A stretch of DNA of 64,000 nucleotides from contig NZ_AUII01000023.1 in the NCBI RefSeq assembly GCF_000423625.1, positions 16,606 to 80,605 on the forward strand. Direction: 5' to 3'. The DNA is from Pseudonocardia asaccharolytica DSM 44247 = NBRC 16224. GTDB lineage: Bacteria > Actinomycetota > Actinomycetes > Mycobacteriales > Pseudonocardiaceae. How positions within the stretch are numbered: position 1 is the first letter of the stretch; each line of letters begins with the position of its first letter. The position numbers and the translations under genes are program-made. The notes under the pieces are model-generated. The model had not been told where the DNA came from and did no database searches. It worked only from the letters and a program-made list of their open reading frames with translations. This document shows, one piece after another, positions 20,261 to 29,458 of this stretch.

Positions 20261-20779
20261 GTGCGCGTGGACGAGGCCGCCGAGCGTGAGTTCGCGGAGT
20301 ACTTCCGAGCGCGCTGCGAGGCCGTGCGCCGGACCGCCTACCTGCTGTGCGGCGACTGGCATCGCGCCGATGATCATGCGCAGTCGGCGTTCGTGGCGTT
20401 GCACCGGCACTGGCGACGCATCCGGGACCGCGCTGCGCTCGACGCGTGGGTCCGGCGGACGCTGGTCCGGTCGGTGGTCGACGAGTCGCGGCGGCCGTGG
20501 CGCCGGGAGCGCGCGGTCGACGCGCTGCCCGCGGTGCCGGTGGCGGCCGCCAGCGACGCGGTCGCGACCAGGCACGCGCTCGTCGACGGCCTGCGCGCGG
20601 TGCCGCCCCGGCAGCGGGCGGTGCTGGTACTGCGCTACCTGGAGGGCCTCGATGTCGCCGCCACCGCCGCGGCGCTGGGTTGTGCCGAGGGCACCGTCAA
20701 GAGCCAGACCGCGCATGGGCTGGCCGCGCTGCGTGCGGCGCTCGGTGACGCCCTCGACGACCTGAGACCGGCAGGCTGA
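20261..20779 (+). CDS. SigE-family ECF RNA polymerase sigma factor
   Basis: A 172-residue protein with region 2 (FRARCEAVRRTAYLLCGDWHRADDHAQSAF, given here only by location at about residues 15-45) and region 4 (VLRYLEGLDVAATAAALGCAEGTVKSQ region, about 120-150), the actinobacterial SigE-family layout with no extra domain. GGGGAGGACC precedes the GTG. It is followed by a membrane protein likely to be its anti-sigma factor. Confidence 0.9.
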   Translation: MRVDEAAEREFAEYFRARCEAVRRTAYLLCGDWHRADDHAQSAFVALHRHWRRIRDRAALDAWVRRTLVRSVVDESRRPWRRERAVDALPAVPVAAASDAVATRHALVDGLRAVPPRQRAVLVLRYLEGLDVAATAAALGCAEGTVKSQTAHGLAALRAALGDALDDLRPAG

Positions 20780-20790
20780 GGAGGGTGGAG

Positions 20791-21450
20791 ATGGACGACG
20801 AGCAGCTCGGCGCCAGGTTTCGCGCGACCGCCGCCGACTCGCCCCCGCCGAGTTTCGGATACGCCGACGTCGTCGCCGCATCCCGGCGGGCCACCCTGCG
20901 GCGGCGCTCGGCGGTGGCCGGCGGCGCCGTGGCGGCGCTGCTGGTGATCGGCGGGGCCGGGGCGGCGGCGGTCGGCGGCCTCCCCGCGGGCCGGGGGGAG
21001 CAGCCGGTCGCGGCGGCGGCACCCGCCCCCAGGGAGGCCGCCGACCTGGCGGCCCCGGCGGCTCCCACCGCCCCGCCCGGCCTCGGCGATCCGGATGGTT
21101 GCGGCGCGAAGCAGGGTGCGGCCCTGCGTGCGGTGCTGGATGCGGTGCTGCCCGAGGTGCGGACCGCCCCCGAGGCGCCGAGAACGGCCGAATGCCGGCC
21201 CGGCGGCGGACGCGAGGTGCATCTGGAGGTCACCGACGGGGCGGCGCGCGGGCTGCTCAGCGTGATCTACAGCGGTCCGGGCGTGCCGCCGCCGGAGCAG
21301 GGGCTTCCGGTCGGCTGGCAGCGGGCGGGCGCGCCGACCGCATCCGGCGGGTACGTGTCGGTCACCTCGCGCGGGGCCGTGGAATCCGGAGCCGTCCCGT
21401 TCGCGGGCCGGCTGCAGAGCGTCGCCGACGCGCTGGCCCCGCGCCTGTAG
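20791..21450 (+). CDS. Membrane protein, putative anti-sigma factor
   Basis: I prefer the ATG at 20791, with GAGGAGGG at normal spacing, over the GTG six nt earlier. The 219-residue protein has a short cytoplasmic N-terminus, an Arg-rich boundary, one membrane helix (AVAGGAVAALLVIGGAGAAA, about residues 39-58) and an extracytoplasmic Pro/Ala-rich region with two Cys. The order with the sigma gene, 11 nt away, suggests an anti-sigma partner, but no ZAS motif is visible, so the role is inferred. Confidence 0.55.
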   Translation: MDDEQLGARFRATAADSPPPSFGYADVVAASRRATLRRRSAVAGGAVAALLVIGGAGAAAVGGLPAGRGEQPVAAAAPAPREAADLAAPAAPTAPPGLGDPDGCGAKQGAALRAVLDAVLPEVRTAPEAPRTAECRPGGGREVHLEVTDGAARGLLSVIYSGPGVPPPEQGLPVGWQRAGAPTASGGYVSVTSRGAVESGAVPFAGRLQSVADALAPRL

Positions 21451-21506
21451 TGGCTGGCCCGTGAGTGGTAAGTGACGCTCCGGCACGACTGGCCACGCAT
21501 GGGCCG

Positions 21507-21512
21507 TAGGCT
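21507..21512 (+). promoter_or_regulatory. -10 element of purB (leaderless type)
   Basis: TAGGCT lies 8 nt before the purB GTG at 21521. Confidence 0.6.
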
Positions 21513-21520
21513 CATGCGAT

Positions 21521-22939
21521 GTGATTCCCAACGTGCTGGCCGCCCGGTACGCGAGCCACGAGCTGGTCGAGCTCTGGTCGCCGGAACGCAAGATCACTCT
21601 GGAGCGACAGCTCTGGATCGCGGTGTTGCGCGCCCAGCGGGAGCTCGGCGTCGACGTCCCGGAGCGGGTGATCGCCGACTACTCCCGCGTCGTCGAGCAG
21701 GTCGACCTCGACTCGATCGCCGCGCGCGAGCGGGTCACCCGCCACGACGTCAAGGCCCGGATCGAGGAGTTCAACGCCCTCGCCGGCCATGAACACGTGC
21801 ACAAGGGCATGACCAGCCGCGATCTCACCGAGAACGTCGAACAGCTGCAGGTCCGGTTGTCGCTGGAGCTGGTCCGGGACCGGACCGTGGCGATTCTCGC
21901 GCGGCTCGCCCGCCGCGCCGCCGAGTACGCCGAGCTGGTGCTGGCCGGGCGCAGCCACAACGTCGCCGCGCAGGCCACCACGCTGGGCAAACGGTTCGCC
22001 ACCGCGGCCGATGAGCTGCTCGTCGCCTACGCCCGGCTGGAGGACCTGCGCGGGCGCTACCCGCTGCGCGGAATCAAGGGACCGGTCGGCACCGCCCAGG
22101 ACATGCTCAGCCTGCTGGACGGCGACGCCGCCAGGCTCGCCGAGCTGGAGCGGCGGGTGGCGGCACACCTGGGCTTCACCGCCGTGCTGACCAGCGTCGG
22201 CCAGGTCTACCCGCGATCGCTCGACCACGACGTGGCGTCCGCGCTGGTCCAGCTGGCCGCGGCCCCGTCCAGCCTGGCGACGACGATCCGGCTGATGGCG
22301 GGCCAGGAGCTGGCCACCGAGGGCTTCCAGCCGGGCCAAGTCGGTTCGTCGGCGATGCCGCACAAGATGAACACCCGCTCGGCCGAACGGGTCAACGGGC
22401 TGGCCGTCGTGCTCCGCGGCAACGCCGCGATGCTCGCCGAGCTCGCCGGCGCGCAGTGGAACGAGGGCGACGTGTCCTGCTCGGTGGTGCGCAGGGTGGC
22501 GTTGCCCGATGCCTTCTTCGCCCTCGACGGACTGTTCGAGACGATGCTGACCGTGCTCGACGAGTTCGGCGCCTACCCGGCGGTGATCGCCCGCGAGCTC
22601 GACCGCTACCTGCCGTTCCTCGCCACCACCGCGGTCCTGATGGCCGCGGTGCGCGCGGGTGTCGGCCGGGAGACCGCGCACGAGGTGATCAAGGAGCACG
22701 CGGTCGCCGTCGCGCTGGCCATGCGGGAGAAGGGCCAGGCCGAGAACGACCTGATCGTCCGGTTGGCCGGTGACGAGCGGCTCGGTCTGCCCGTCGGGGC
22801 GCTCGACGGCCTGCTGGCCGACCCGCTGCCGTTCACCGGGGCCGCGGCCGCGCAGGTCGGGGCCGTCGTCGCGCGGGTGCGCGAGATCGTCGACGCGCAC
22901 CCTGACGCTGCCGCATACACCCCCGGAGCGATCCTGTGA
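21521..22939 (+). CDS. purB: Adenylosuccinate lyase
   Basis: A 472-residue member of the fumarase/aspartase superfamily, acting twice in purine synthesis (SAICAR to AICAR, adenylosuccinate to AMP). The signature GSSAMPHKMNTRSAERV and catalytic regions GMTSRDLTENVEQ and RSHNVAAQATTLGKR are present. Its stop overlaps purC by 4 nt (GTGA), so the two are translationally coupled, and the operon appears to end at the palindromic repeat after purC. Confidence 0.96.
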   Translation: MIPNVLAARYASHELVELWSPERKITLERQLWIAVLRAQRELGVDVPERVIADYSRVVEQVDLDSIAARERVTRHDVKARIEEFNALAGHEHVHKGMTSRDLTENVEQLQVRLSLELVRDRTVAILARLARRAAEYAELVLAGRSHNVAAQATTLGKRFATAADELLVAYARLEDLRGRYPLRGIKGPVGTAQDMLSLLDGDAARLAELERRVAAHLGFTAVLTSVGQVYPRSLDHDVASALVQLAAAPSSLATTIRLMAGQELATEGFQPGQVGSSAMPHKMNTRSAERVNGLAVVLRGNAAMLAELAGAQWNEGDVSCSVVRRVALPDAFFALDGLFETMLTVLDEFGAYPAVIARELDRYLPFLATTAVLMAAVRAGVGRETAHEVIKEHAVAVALAMREKGQAENDLIVRLAGDERLGLPVGALDGLLADPLPFTGAAAAQVGAVVARVREIVDAHPDAAAYTPGAIL

Positions 22940-23781
22940 AGCTGCTGCACTCGGGCAAGGTCCGCGACGTCTACGCCGACGGGGAGGACCTGATCCTCGT
23001 CGCCTCCGACCGGCTCTCGATCTACGACGTGGTGCTGCCGACGCCGGTCCCGGACAAGGGCGCCGTCCTCACCCGGCTGTCGCTCTGGTGGTTCGATCGG
23101 CTGGCCGATCTCGTCCCGCATCACGTCATCTCCGCGACCGACGTCCCGGCCGAGTTCGCCGGGCGCGCGATCCGCTGCCGGCGGCTGGACATGCTGTCGG
23201 TGGAGTGCATCGCCCGCGGTTACCTGACCGGGCTGGGGCTTCGCGAGTACCAGAAGAACGGGACGATCTCCGGGCTCGAGCTGCCCGCCGGACTCGTCGA
23301 GGGGTCGCGGCTGCCCGAGCCGGTGTTCACCCCGACGACGAAGGCGCCCGTCGGCGAGCACGACGAGTTCATGACCTTCGACGAGGTGGCCGAGATGGTC
23401 GGTCCTTCGACGGCCGTCCGGTTGCGCGAGCTGACCCTGGAGATCTATCGGCGCGGCGCCGAGACCGCCGCTGTGAAGGGGATCCTCGTCGCCGACACGA
23501 AGCTGGAGTTCGGGCGGGCACCCGATGGCGAGATCGTGCTGGCCGACGAGGTGCTCACGCCGGATTCGTCGCGGTTCTGGCCCGCCGACCGATGGGAGCC
23601 CGGACGGCCGCAGTTCTCCTTCGACAAGCAGTTCGTCCGGGACTGGTCGGCCACCCTCGACTGGGACCGCACCCCCCCAGGGCCCGAGGTGCCCGCCGAC
23701 GTCGTGGCGGCTACGCGTGCCCGCTACATCGAGGTCTACGAACGCATCACCGGCATGCCCTTCGCTCCCGTGAGTGCGTAA
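22936..23781 (+). CDS. purC: SAICAR synthetase
   Basis: A 281-residue phosphoribosylaminoimidazole-succinocarboxamide synthase. KLLHSGKVRDVYADGEDLIL, the SLR-type region CIARGYLTG and VLADEVLTPDSSRFWP are diagnostic. GTG 22936 overlaps the purB stop. The last three codons and the TAA stop lie inside the left arm of a palindromic repeat, so the repeat sets the C-terminus (PVSA). Confidence 0.96.
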   Translation: MKLLHSGKVRDVYADGEDLILVASDRLSIYDVVLPTPVPDKGAVLTRLSLWWFDRLADLVPHHVISATDVPAEFAGRAIRCRRLDMLSVECIARGYLTGLGLREYQKNGTISGLELPAGLVEGSRLPEPVFTPTTKAPVGEHDEFMTFDEVAEMVGPSTAVRLRELTLEIYRRGAETAAVKGILVADTKLEFGRAPDGEIVLADEVLTPDSSRFWPADRWEPGRPQFSFDKQFVRDWSATLDWDRTPPGPEVPADVVAATRARYIEVYERITGMPFAPVSA

Positions 23782-23813
23782 CAGTGTTCTAACACTGTTA
23801 CGCACTCACGGGA
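23766..23813. repeat. Palindromic repeat, copy 1 (purC 3' end)
   Basis: The arms 23766-23788 and 23791-23813 are 23-bp perfect complements around a 2-nt CT loop; the core is GTGAGTGCGTAACAGTGTT. It contains the purC stop and is AT-rich for this genome. It probably acts as an intrinsic terminator. Copies 2 and 3 are at 29895 and 37730. Confidence 0.9.
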
Positions 23814-23899
23814 CCGGGTGCGCTGGGAGTTCACCGAGCGTTCGTCGGGTCCTCGGCCCGGGATACGCTTCCTTCATCCGGATGTGGCTTCATGGAGGC

Positions 23900-24679
23900 A
23901 TGACGGCTCGACTCGTCGTCTCACTGTCCGGGCTCAGCGCCGACACCGCGGCCGACCGGGACACCGCCTTGGCCCGTGCGATCGAGTTGGCGGCCGCGCT
24001 CGACGCCCGCCGGGTTCCGCTGTCGCAACTGTTCCGCCCGCGCGTTCGCAGCGGCCCGATCGACTCCCGCTCCGAGCTCGCGGGCTGGCTGCGGGAACGC
24101 CGCGCGGCCGGGGACGCGATCCTGTTGCACGGTTACGACCACACCACCGCGCCGCTCGGATCCTGGCAACCCTCGGCCATGGCCGGGCTGGGCCGGCGGG
24201 CGGAGTTCGCCGCGCTGCCGCGGCACGAGGCGGGGCTTCGGCTGACGGCGGCCCGCCGGGTGCTCGTCGCTACCGGACTCACGACCGACCTGTTCGTTCC
24301 GCCGCGCTGGCTGGTCTCCCCTGGCACCCTCGAGGCGTTGCGCGATCAGCGGTTCGCGGTCTGCGCCGACGAGCACGGGGTCCGGCTACTGGACGAGGGA
24401 GCCGAGCTGCGGTCGCGGGTGCTGGGCTTTCGGGTATCGGATGAGCGCAAGCCCGTCGCCGAGGGCCGAAAGGCCGCCGAGCTGGCGCGGTGCCGGCTGC
24501 TGGAGGCCGAGGCGCTGCGCGTCGCCCGCCGCGGCGGGTTGGTACGGATCGCGCTGCGGGCGAAGGATCTCGCGAAACCCGCGCGGGTGCGTTCCGCGCT
24601 CGCTACCGTCGATGCCGTGTTGGCCCTTGGCGCGCGGCCGCTGACCTACGCCCCGGGCGCGGCACTGGTCGCGGCCTGA
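23900..24679 (+). CDS. DUF2334-family polysaccharide-deacetylase-like protein
   Basis: I use ATG 23900 with GGAGG close upstream (259 aa); ATG 23882 is an alternative. TACGCT at 23864-23869 may be its -10. The protein starts ARLVVSLSGLSADTAADRD and includes AILLHGYDHTTAPLG, the DUF2334 equivalent of the NodB HGxxH segment, and a C-terminal RIALRAKDLAKP helix. Members are thought to be sugar or peptidoglycan deacetylase relatives; the substrate is unknown. It sits alone between two hairpins. Confidence 0.75.
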   Translation: MTARLVVSLSGLSADTAADRDTALARAIELAAALDARRVPLSQLFRPRVRSGPIDSRSELAGWLRERRAAGDAILLHGYDHTTAPLGSWQPSAMAGLGRRAEFAALPRHEAGLRLTAARRVLVATGLTTDLFVPPRWLVSPGTLEALRDQRFAVCADEHGVRLLDEGAELRSRVLGFRVSDERKPVAEGRKAAELARCRLLEAEALRVARRGGLVRIALRAKDLAKPARVRSALATVDAVLALGARPLTYAPGAALVAA

Positions 24680-24714
24680 CCCGGCGGTCGTCGGCCTGCG
24701 GCTGCCGCTTGGGT

Positions 24715-24773
24715 GCGAACGCTACGAAACGGCTGTTGCGCGCATGGTGGAACAGCCGTTTCGTAGCGTTCGC
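24715..24773. terminator. 23-bp perfect palindrome between convergent genes
   Basis: The arms 24715-24737 and 24751-24773 match exactly with a 13-nt loop. It lies between the stops of the DUF2334 gene and the minus-strand MBL gene, and so could terminate both. Its sequence differs from the GTGAGTGCG repeat. Confidence 0.8.
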
Positions 24774-24793
24774 AGCAGCGGGAGAAAGACAGG

Positions 24794-25450
24794 TCAGACC
24801 TTGGTGGGCGCTTCGCGTTCGAGGACCCGCAGGTCCGTGCCGTCCGGCCGCAACTGCTCGAAAAGGCGGTAGTGCATCGCGGGCCGGGCGAGGACCGCCT
24901 CGTGAATCGGCACCGCTGTGCGGGGGGCGACCGCGCGCAGGTAGTCCACCGACTCGGACACCTTCAACCACGGCGCTCCGGTCGGGACGAAGAGAACGTC
25001 GAGGCCGGGCGCGGGCGGCGGGGTGTACGAGTCGCCGGGATGCAGCACGACGCCGTCGATCAGGTAGGCGTTGTTCGGCACGAGCGGGATGTCGGGATGG
25101 ATGACGGCGTGAGCGCCGCCCAGCACCTCGACCCGGGCACCAGCGATCTGTAACGTCTCCCCGGGCGCGGTCAGCTCGAAGTCGTAGTCGTGTATCTGCG
25201 TCGCCGTCCCGACGTCGATGACCAGTCTGGCCTGCGGGTTCGCCGCCAGGAGCGGGGCAAGCCGGTCGATGTCGAGATGGTCGACGTGCTGATGGGTGAC
25301 GAGGATGGCGTCGAGTCCGCTGAGCTTCTCGAAGCCGGCCGAGAACGTGCCCGGGTCGATGAGCAGCCGCGCCGTACCCGTGTCGATGAGCACGCAGGCG
25401 TGGCCGAAGTGGGTGATCTGCACAGCGACACTGTGCGTTGTGCCCTCCAC
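24794..25450 (-). CDS. MBL-fold metal-dependent hydrolase (Rv0786c-like)
   Basis: A 218-residue metallo-beta-lactamase-fold protein with THFGHACVLID, the metal site THQHVDHLD, GGAHAVIHPD and HPGDSYTPPP, the UlaG/YtnP-like short-MBL arrangement. The substrate is unknown. The GTG at 25450 is the first start; a GTG ten residues in would also preserve the fold. It is divergent from purS, as in Mycobacterium. Confidence 0.85.
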   Translation of the reverse strand: MEGTTHSVAVQITHFGHACVLIDTGTARLLIDPGTFSAGFEKLSGLDAILVTHQHVDHLDIDRLAPLLAANPQARLVIDVGTATQIHDYDFELTAPGETLQIAGARVEVLGGAHAVIHPDIPLVPNNAYLIDGVVLHPGDSYTPPPAPGLDVLFVPTGAPWLKVSESVDYLRAVAPRTAVPIHEAVLARPAMHYRLFEQLRPDGTDLRVLEREAPTKV

Positions 25451-25610
25451 GTGGCGCTACCCGACGTCATCCAGGCAACAGGAGATTCCGCAGCCCGGCC
25501 TCCTCGCAGGGCGGATCGATCGGCCGCACGCGGTCGAGGCCCAACGCGTGTTCGTGGGCCATGTCGGCATCCTCACCGACCGGGCGGCCCGGGTCCGGCG
25601 GCCACCCCCG

Positions 25611-25616
25611 TACGCT
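25611..25616 (+). promoter_or_regulatory. -10 element of purS (leaderless type)
   Basis: TACGCT lies 6 nt before the purS GTG at 25623. Confidence 0.6.
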
Positions 25617-25622
25617 GATGTC

Positions 25623-25856
25623 GTGGCCAGAGTGGTGGTGGACGTGATGCCCAAGCCCGAGATCCTGGACCCGCAGGGTCAGGCGGTCTCCCGTGCGCTG
25701 ACCCGGATCGGGGTCGCCGGCGTGGCCGAGGTCCGGCAGGGCAAGCATTTCGAGCTCGAGGTCGACGACTCGATCGACGACGACACCCTGCACCGCATCG
25801 CGGGCGACCTGCTCGCGAATCCGGTGATCGAGGACTGGACTGTGACCCGGCTATGA
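25623..25856 (+). CDS. purS: FGAM synthase subunit PurS
   Basis: A 77-residue protein ([20 protein letters not shown]... ending [12 protein letters not shown]) with the PurS fold: two short strands, helix, and the [10 protein letters not shown] strand. It bridges PurQ and PurL and helps channel ammonia. The frame is open far upstream, but the family length and the leaderless promoter fix the start at GTG 25623. Its stop overlaps purQ by 4 nt. Confidence 0.93.
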   Translation: MARVVVDVMPKPEILDPQGQAVSRALTRIGVAGVAEVRQGKHFELEVDDSIDDDTLHRIAGDLLANPVIEDWTVTRL

Positions 25857-26530
25857 CGATGCGCATCGGAGTGATCACGTTTCCGGGCACGCTCGACGAC
25901 ATCGACGCGGCCCGCGCCGTCCGCCACGCCGGTGCCGAGCCGGTCGCGCTCTGGCACGGCGACCACGACCTGCGCGGGGTGGCGGCGGTGGTCGTCCCCG
26001 GCGGCTTCTCCTACGGTGACTACCTGCGCGCGGGCGCGATCGCGAGCCTGGCGCCGATCATGACCGAGGTCATCGACGAGGCGCGCCGCGGCCTGCCGGT
26101 GCTGGGTATCTGCAACGGGTTCCAGATCCTCTGCGAGGCGGGGTTGCTCCCCGGTGCGCTGGTGCGCAACGCGGGGCTGCACTTCGTCTGCCGTGATCAG
26201 CGGTTGCGGATCGACTCGACCGAAACCGCCTGGACCAGCGACTACACCCGCGGCCAGGAGATCGTGGTGCCGTTGAAGTCGGGTGAGGGCCGGTACGTGG
26301 CCGGCGCCGCAACGCTCGCCGAGCTGGAGGCCGAGGGCCGGGTGGTGTTCCGCTACGTGGGAGAGAATCCCAACGACGCGCTGTCCGATATCGCCGGAAT
26401 CGCGTCGGCCGACGGTCGCGTCGTCGGGCTGATGCCGCATCCCGAGCACGCCATCGACCCCCTGACCGGCCCGTCCACCGACGGGCTCGGCGTTTTCACC
26501 TCGGTGCTGACGGCTGTCGCCGCCGCCTGA
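25853..26530 (+). CDS. purQ: FGAM synthase glutaminase subunit PurQ
   Basis: A 225-residue class I glutamine amidotransferase. The nucleophile elbow is [11 protein letters not shown] with its Cys, and the His/Glu of the triad are in [25 protein letters not shown] is typical of PurQ. It releases ammonia for PurL. It is coupled to purS by ATGA overlap, whereas purL is 3.4 kb away in its own unit. Confidence 0.96.
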   Translation: MTMRIGVITFPGTLDDIDAARAVRHAGAEPVALWHGDHDLRGVAAVVVPGGFSYGDYLRAGAIASLAPIMTEVIDEARRGLPVLGICNGFQILCEAGLLPGALVRNAGLHFVCRDQRLRIDSTETAWTSDYTRGQEIVVPLKSGEGRYVAGAATLAELEAEGRVVFRYVGENPNDALSDIAGIASADGRVVGLMPHPEHAIDPLTGPSTDGLGVFTSVLTAVAAA

Positions 26531-26568
26531 CGTCGCAGCGTGCGCGGATCCTCCTGGTGCTGCTGCTC

Positions 26569-26574
26569 TAGGCT
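26569..26574 (+). promoter_or_regulatory. -10 element of the PP2C/kinase operon
   Basis: TAGGCT lies 50 nt before GTG 26625. This gene also has a GGGAGGA Shine-Dalgarno, so its mRNA has a normal leader. Confidence 0.5.
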
Positions 26575-26624
26575 GTTCAGACGCGCGGTCCAGCGAGTTC
26601 GTCGGCACAGGGAGGACCTCGACC

Positions 26625-27797
26625 GTGACCCGTCCCCTACCCGGTCAGCCGAGCCGCCGGGTGGTGTTGGTCGAGGACGATCCCGGCGACGTCTTCCTGG
26701 TACAGGAGCTGCTCGCCGAGGTCGCACCGGAGATCCGCTTGCTGGTCGCCGGCTCGGTCGCCGAGGCGATTCAGCGCGGGCTGTTGGTGATGGCCGACTG
26801 TGTGCTGCTCGATCTGAACGTCCCCGGCAGCCGCGATCTGGAGGGGTTGCGCGAGGTCCTGCAGGCCGACCCGTTCGCCGCGGTCTGCGTGCTCACCGGT
26901 CTGGACGACGAGTACCTCGGGATCGCCGCGGTGGGCATCGGTGCGCAGGACTACCTGGTCAAGGGCAAGGCCGACGGTCCGGTGCTGATCAGGGCGATCC
27001 GGTACGCCGTCGAGCGCCGCCGCGCCGAGGCCAGCCTGGTGCGGCTGCGGGAGCAGCAGCTGGCGGCGGCCGAGTCGGCCCGTCTCGAGCGGGGGCTGCT
27101 GCCCTCGCCGCTGCTGGCGGGCAGCCGGGTACGGGCGCGGTCGTTCTACCGCTCGGGGCGGATCCGCTCACTGATCGGCGGCGACTTCTTCGACGCGGTG
27201 CTCGGCCCCTCGGGTGCCGTGCACGCGATCGTCGGCGACGTCTGCGGGCACGGGCCCGACGAGGCGGCGCTCGGAGCGCTGCTGCGGGTGTCCTGGCGGG
27301 CGCTGGTGCTGGCCGGGGTCGACGAGCCGCAGCTGCTGTCCAACCTGCAGGAAGTCCTGGTCAGCGAGCGACACGATCCGTTCCTGTTCACCACGGTCTG
27401 CACCGTCGTGATCGCACCGAGTGCCGGTGAGGCGTTGGTGCGGTTGGCCGGGCATCCGGCGCCGGTTTCGCTGCGCCCGCACCCGAGCACCGACTCGCCG
27501 AAGGCCGGTCCGCCCCTCGGGGTCGTCGCGGACGCGGCCTGGGAGCCCGCTCGGTTGCCCCTTGCCCCGGACTGGGCGCTCCTGCTCTACACCGACGGTC
27601 TGATCGAGGGCCGCGGGCCGGATCCCGAGGAGCGGCTCTGGGAGGAGGGCCTGCTCGAGCTGCTGGACGAGGAGCGCGACACCGGCCTGGACGAGCTGCC
27701 CGGCAGGCTTGCCGAGCGGGTGCAGAAGATCAATGGCGGCCCGCTGGCCGACGATATGGCGATTCTGCTGCTGTCCGGTGCGGGCAGGGAGGGATGA
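26625..27797 (+). CDS. Response regulator with SpoIIE/RsbU-type PP2C phosphatase
   Basis: A 390-residue fusion. A receiver domain (VVLVEDDPGD, phospho-acceptor Asp in VLLDLNVPGS, Lys in DYLVKGKAD) fills about residues 14-125. A short coiled linker follows, then a PP2C/SpoIIE domain (GGDFFDAV, GDVCGHGPDEAALG, LLYTDGLIEGRG, LADDMAILLL) with the metal-binding Asp residues intact. Such proteins dephosphorylate anti-anti-sigma factors or similar targets. Its stop overlaps the histidine kinase by 4 nt. Confidence 0.92.
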   Translation: MTRPLPGQPSRRVVLVEDDPGDVFLVQELLAEVAPEIRLLVAGSVAEAIQRGLLVMADCVLLDLNVPGSRDLEGLREVLQADPFAAVCVLTGLDDEYLGIAAVGIGAQDYLVKGKADGPVLIRAIRYAVERRRAEASLVRLREQQLAAAESARLERGLLPSPLLAGSRVRARSFYRSGRIRSLIGGDFFDAVLGPSGAVHAIVGDVCGHGPDEAALGALLRVSWRALVLAGVDEPQLLSNLQEVLVSERHDPFLFTTVCTVVIAPSAGEALVRLAGHPAPVSLRPHPSTDSPKAGPPLGVVADAAWEPARLPLAPDWALLLYTDGLIEGRGPDPEERLWEEGLLELLDEERDTGLDELPGRLAERVQKINGGPLADDMAILLLSGAGREG

Positions 27798-29458
27798 CGG
27801 CATCGAGCGGCGCCGCGGGCCCTCGCGACGGGCCACGCGGTCACCGGGTGCTCCGGTTACCTGCCGGTCGCAGCCACCAGAGCCGAAGCTGGCCGCTGCG
27901 CCGGATCGTCGCAACGTTCGCCTGGGCGGCCGGGCTCCTTGTCGTGGTGGCCTCGGCGCTGGGCGCGCTGGCGGTGCATGGGCTGACCGACGCGCGCGAC
28001 ACCCTTGTCGATCGGATCGTGCCCGCCCAGTCCGCCGCCCGCGAGCTGTCCGCCGCGCTGGCCGACCAGCGGGGCGGGGTGCAGGCGTTCCTCGCCGGCG
28101 GCCGGGAGATCGGCCTGGCTCAGTACACGCGGGGACGCGACGCGGAGGCACAGGCTCTCGAGACGCTGCGCACGCTGGCGACGCAGGACGACGCCCGGCC
28201 GCCGGATGCCGACGTCGACGCCGTCGAGACGGCCGCCCGGACATGGCGCGCCGAGTACGCCGAGCCGGCGATCGCGGCGGCGCGCGCCGGCGCACCCCTC
28301 CCCGCCGTCGATCGCGGCGACGCCCTGTTCGAGTCGGTCCGCAGCGCGAACGAGGTGCTGCTGGCCGATCTCAGGCGGGCTCAGGCCGCTGGCTGGGAGC
28401 GGCTCGAGGCGGCGGCCTGGTCCGCCGGTCTGGCCGGGATCGCGATCACGGCGGTGATCGTCGCCTTTCTGCTCAGCACGACGCTGGCCCTGCGGACGGC
28501 GGTATTGCGGCCGATCTCGCTGCTCGCCGCGCAGGTGCGCGGGGTGGTCTCCGGTTCCAGGGATGCGCAGCAGACCGTCGGTGGCCACGGTCCGCGCGAG
28601 ATCATCGAGCTGGGGGAGGACATCGATGCGATGCGGCTGCATATCCTGCGCGAGCTCGACGCGATGCAGCAGGCCAACCGGCAGCTCGGCGAGCAGGCCC
28701 GTGATCTGGAGCGGTCCAACCGGGACCTCGAACAGTTCGCGTACGTCGCAAGCCATGATCTGCAGGAGCCGCTGCGCAAGGTGTCCAGTTTCTGCCAGTT
28801 GCTGCAGCGTCGATATGAGGGCCAGCTCGACGAGCGCGCCGACCAGTACATCGGCTTCGCCGTCGACGGTGCCCAACGGATGCAGCGGTTGATCAACGAT
28901 CTGCTGGAGTTCTCCCGGGTCGGTCGGACGACCGCGGGCCTCGGGCCGGTCGGGCTGGGCCCGGTCGTGCGGGCGGCGGCCCACGTCTGGGAGACGACCG
29001 TCGCGGAGACCGGCGCCGAGATCGTCGTCGACGAGCTGCCGGAGGTGCGGGGCGACCGCACGTTGCTGCATCAGCTGTTCGCCAACCTCATCGGCAATGC
29101 GTTGAAGTTCCGCACCACCGGTGTGTCACCCGTGGTGCACATCACCGCCGCGCCCGGTCCGGGGGACAGCTGGGAGATCTGCGTGACCGACAATGGAATC
29201 GGCATCGAGCCGGAGTACGCCGAGAAGGTCTTCGTGATCTTCCAACGACTGCACCCCCGGGACGCCTACGGGGGAACCGGGATCGGGCTGGCGCTGGCCA
29301 AGAAGATCGTCGAGTTCCACGACGGCCGGATCTGGGTCGACACGGGCCCGCGCACCCAGCCGGGCACCACCATCCGCTTCACCCTTCCGGCCGCGCCGCA
29401 GGCCGGCTCATCGACGACCAACGGCTCGCCCGCCGTGGAGAACGAGACATTCGCGTGA
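27794..29458 (+). CDS. Membrane sensor histidine kinase
   Basis: A 554-residue kinase. Two membrane helices near residues 38-60 and 201-228 bracket an extracytoplasmic helical domain of CHASE3 type. A HAMP region follows, then a coiled coil, an H-box with His in YVASHDLQEPLRKVSSF and a HATPase domain (N-box LIGNALKFR, DNGIGIEPEYAEKVF, GGTGIGLALAKKIVEF). It is of the bacteriophytochrome-like class often paired with Rcp1-type regulators. It overlaps both neighbours by 4 nt, so the three genes form one unit. Confidence 0.92.
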   Translation: MTASSGAAGPRDGPRGHRVLRLPAGRSHQSRSWPLRRIVATFAWAAGLLVVVASALGALAVHGLTDARDTLVDRIVPAQSAARELSAALADQRGGVQAFLAGGREIGLAQYTRGRDAEAQALETLRTLATQDDARPPDADVDAVETAARTWRAEYAEPAIAAARAGAPLPAVDRGDALFESVRSANEVLLADLRRAQAAGWERLEAAAWSAGLAGIAITAVIVAFLLSTTLALRTAVLRPISLLAAQVRGVVSGSRDAQQTVGGHGPREIIELGEDIDAMRLHILRELDAMQQANRQLGEQARDLERSNRDLEQFAYVASHDLQEPLRKVSSFCQLLQRRYEGQLDERADQYIGFAVDGAQRMQRLINDLLEFSRVGRTTAGLGPVGLGPVVRAAAHVWETTVAETGAEIVVDELPEVRGDRTLLHQLFANLIGNALKFRTTGVSPVVHITAAPGPGDSWEICVTDNGIGIEPEYAEKVFVIFQRLHPRDAYGGTGIGLALAKKIVEFHDGRIWVDTGPRTQPGTTIRFTLPAAPQAGSSTTNGSPAVENETFA

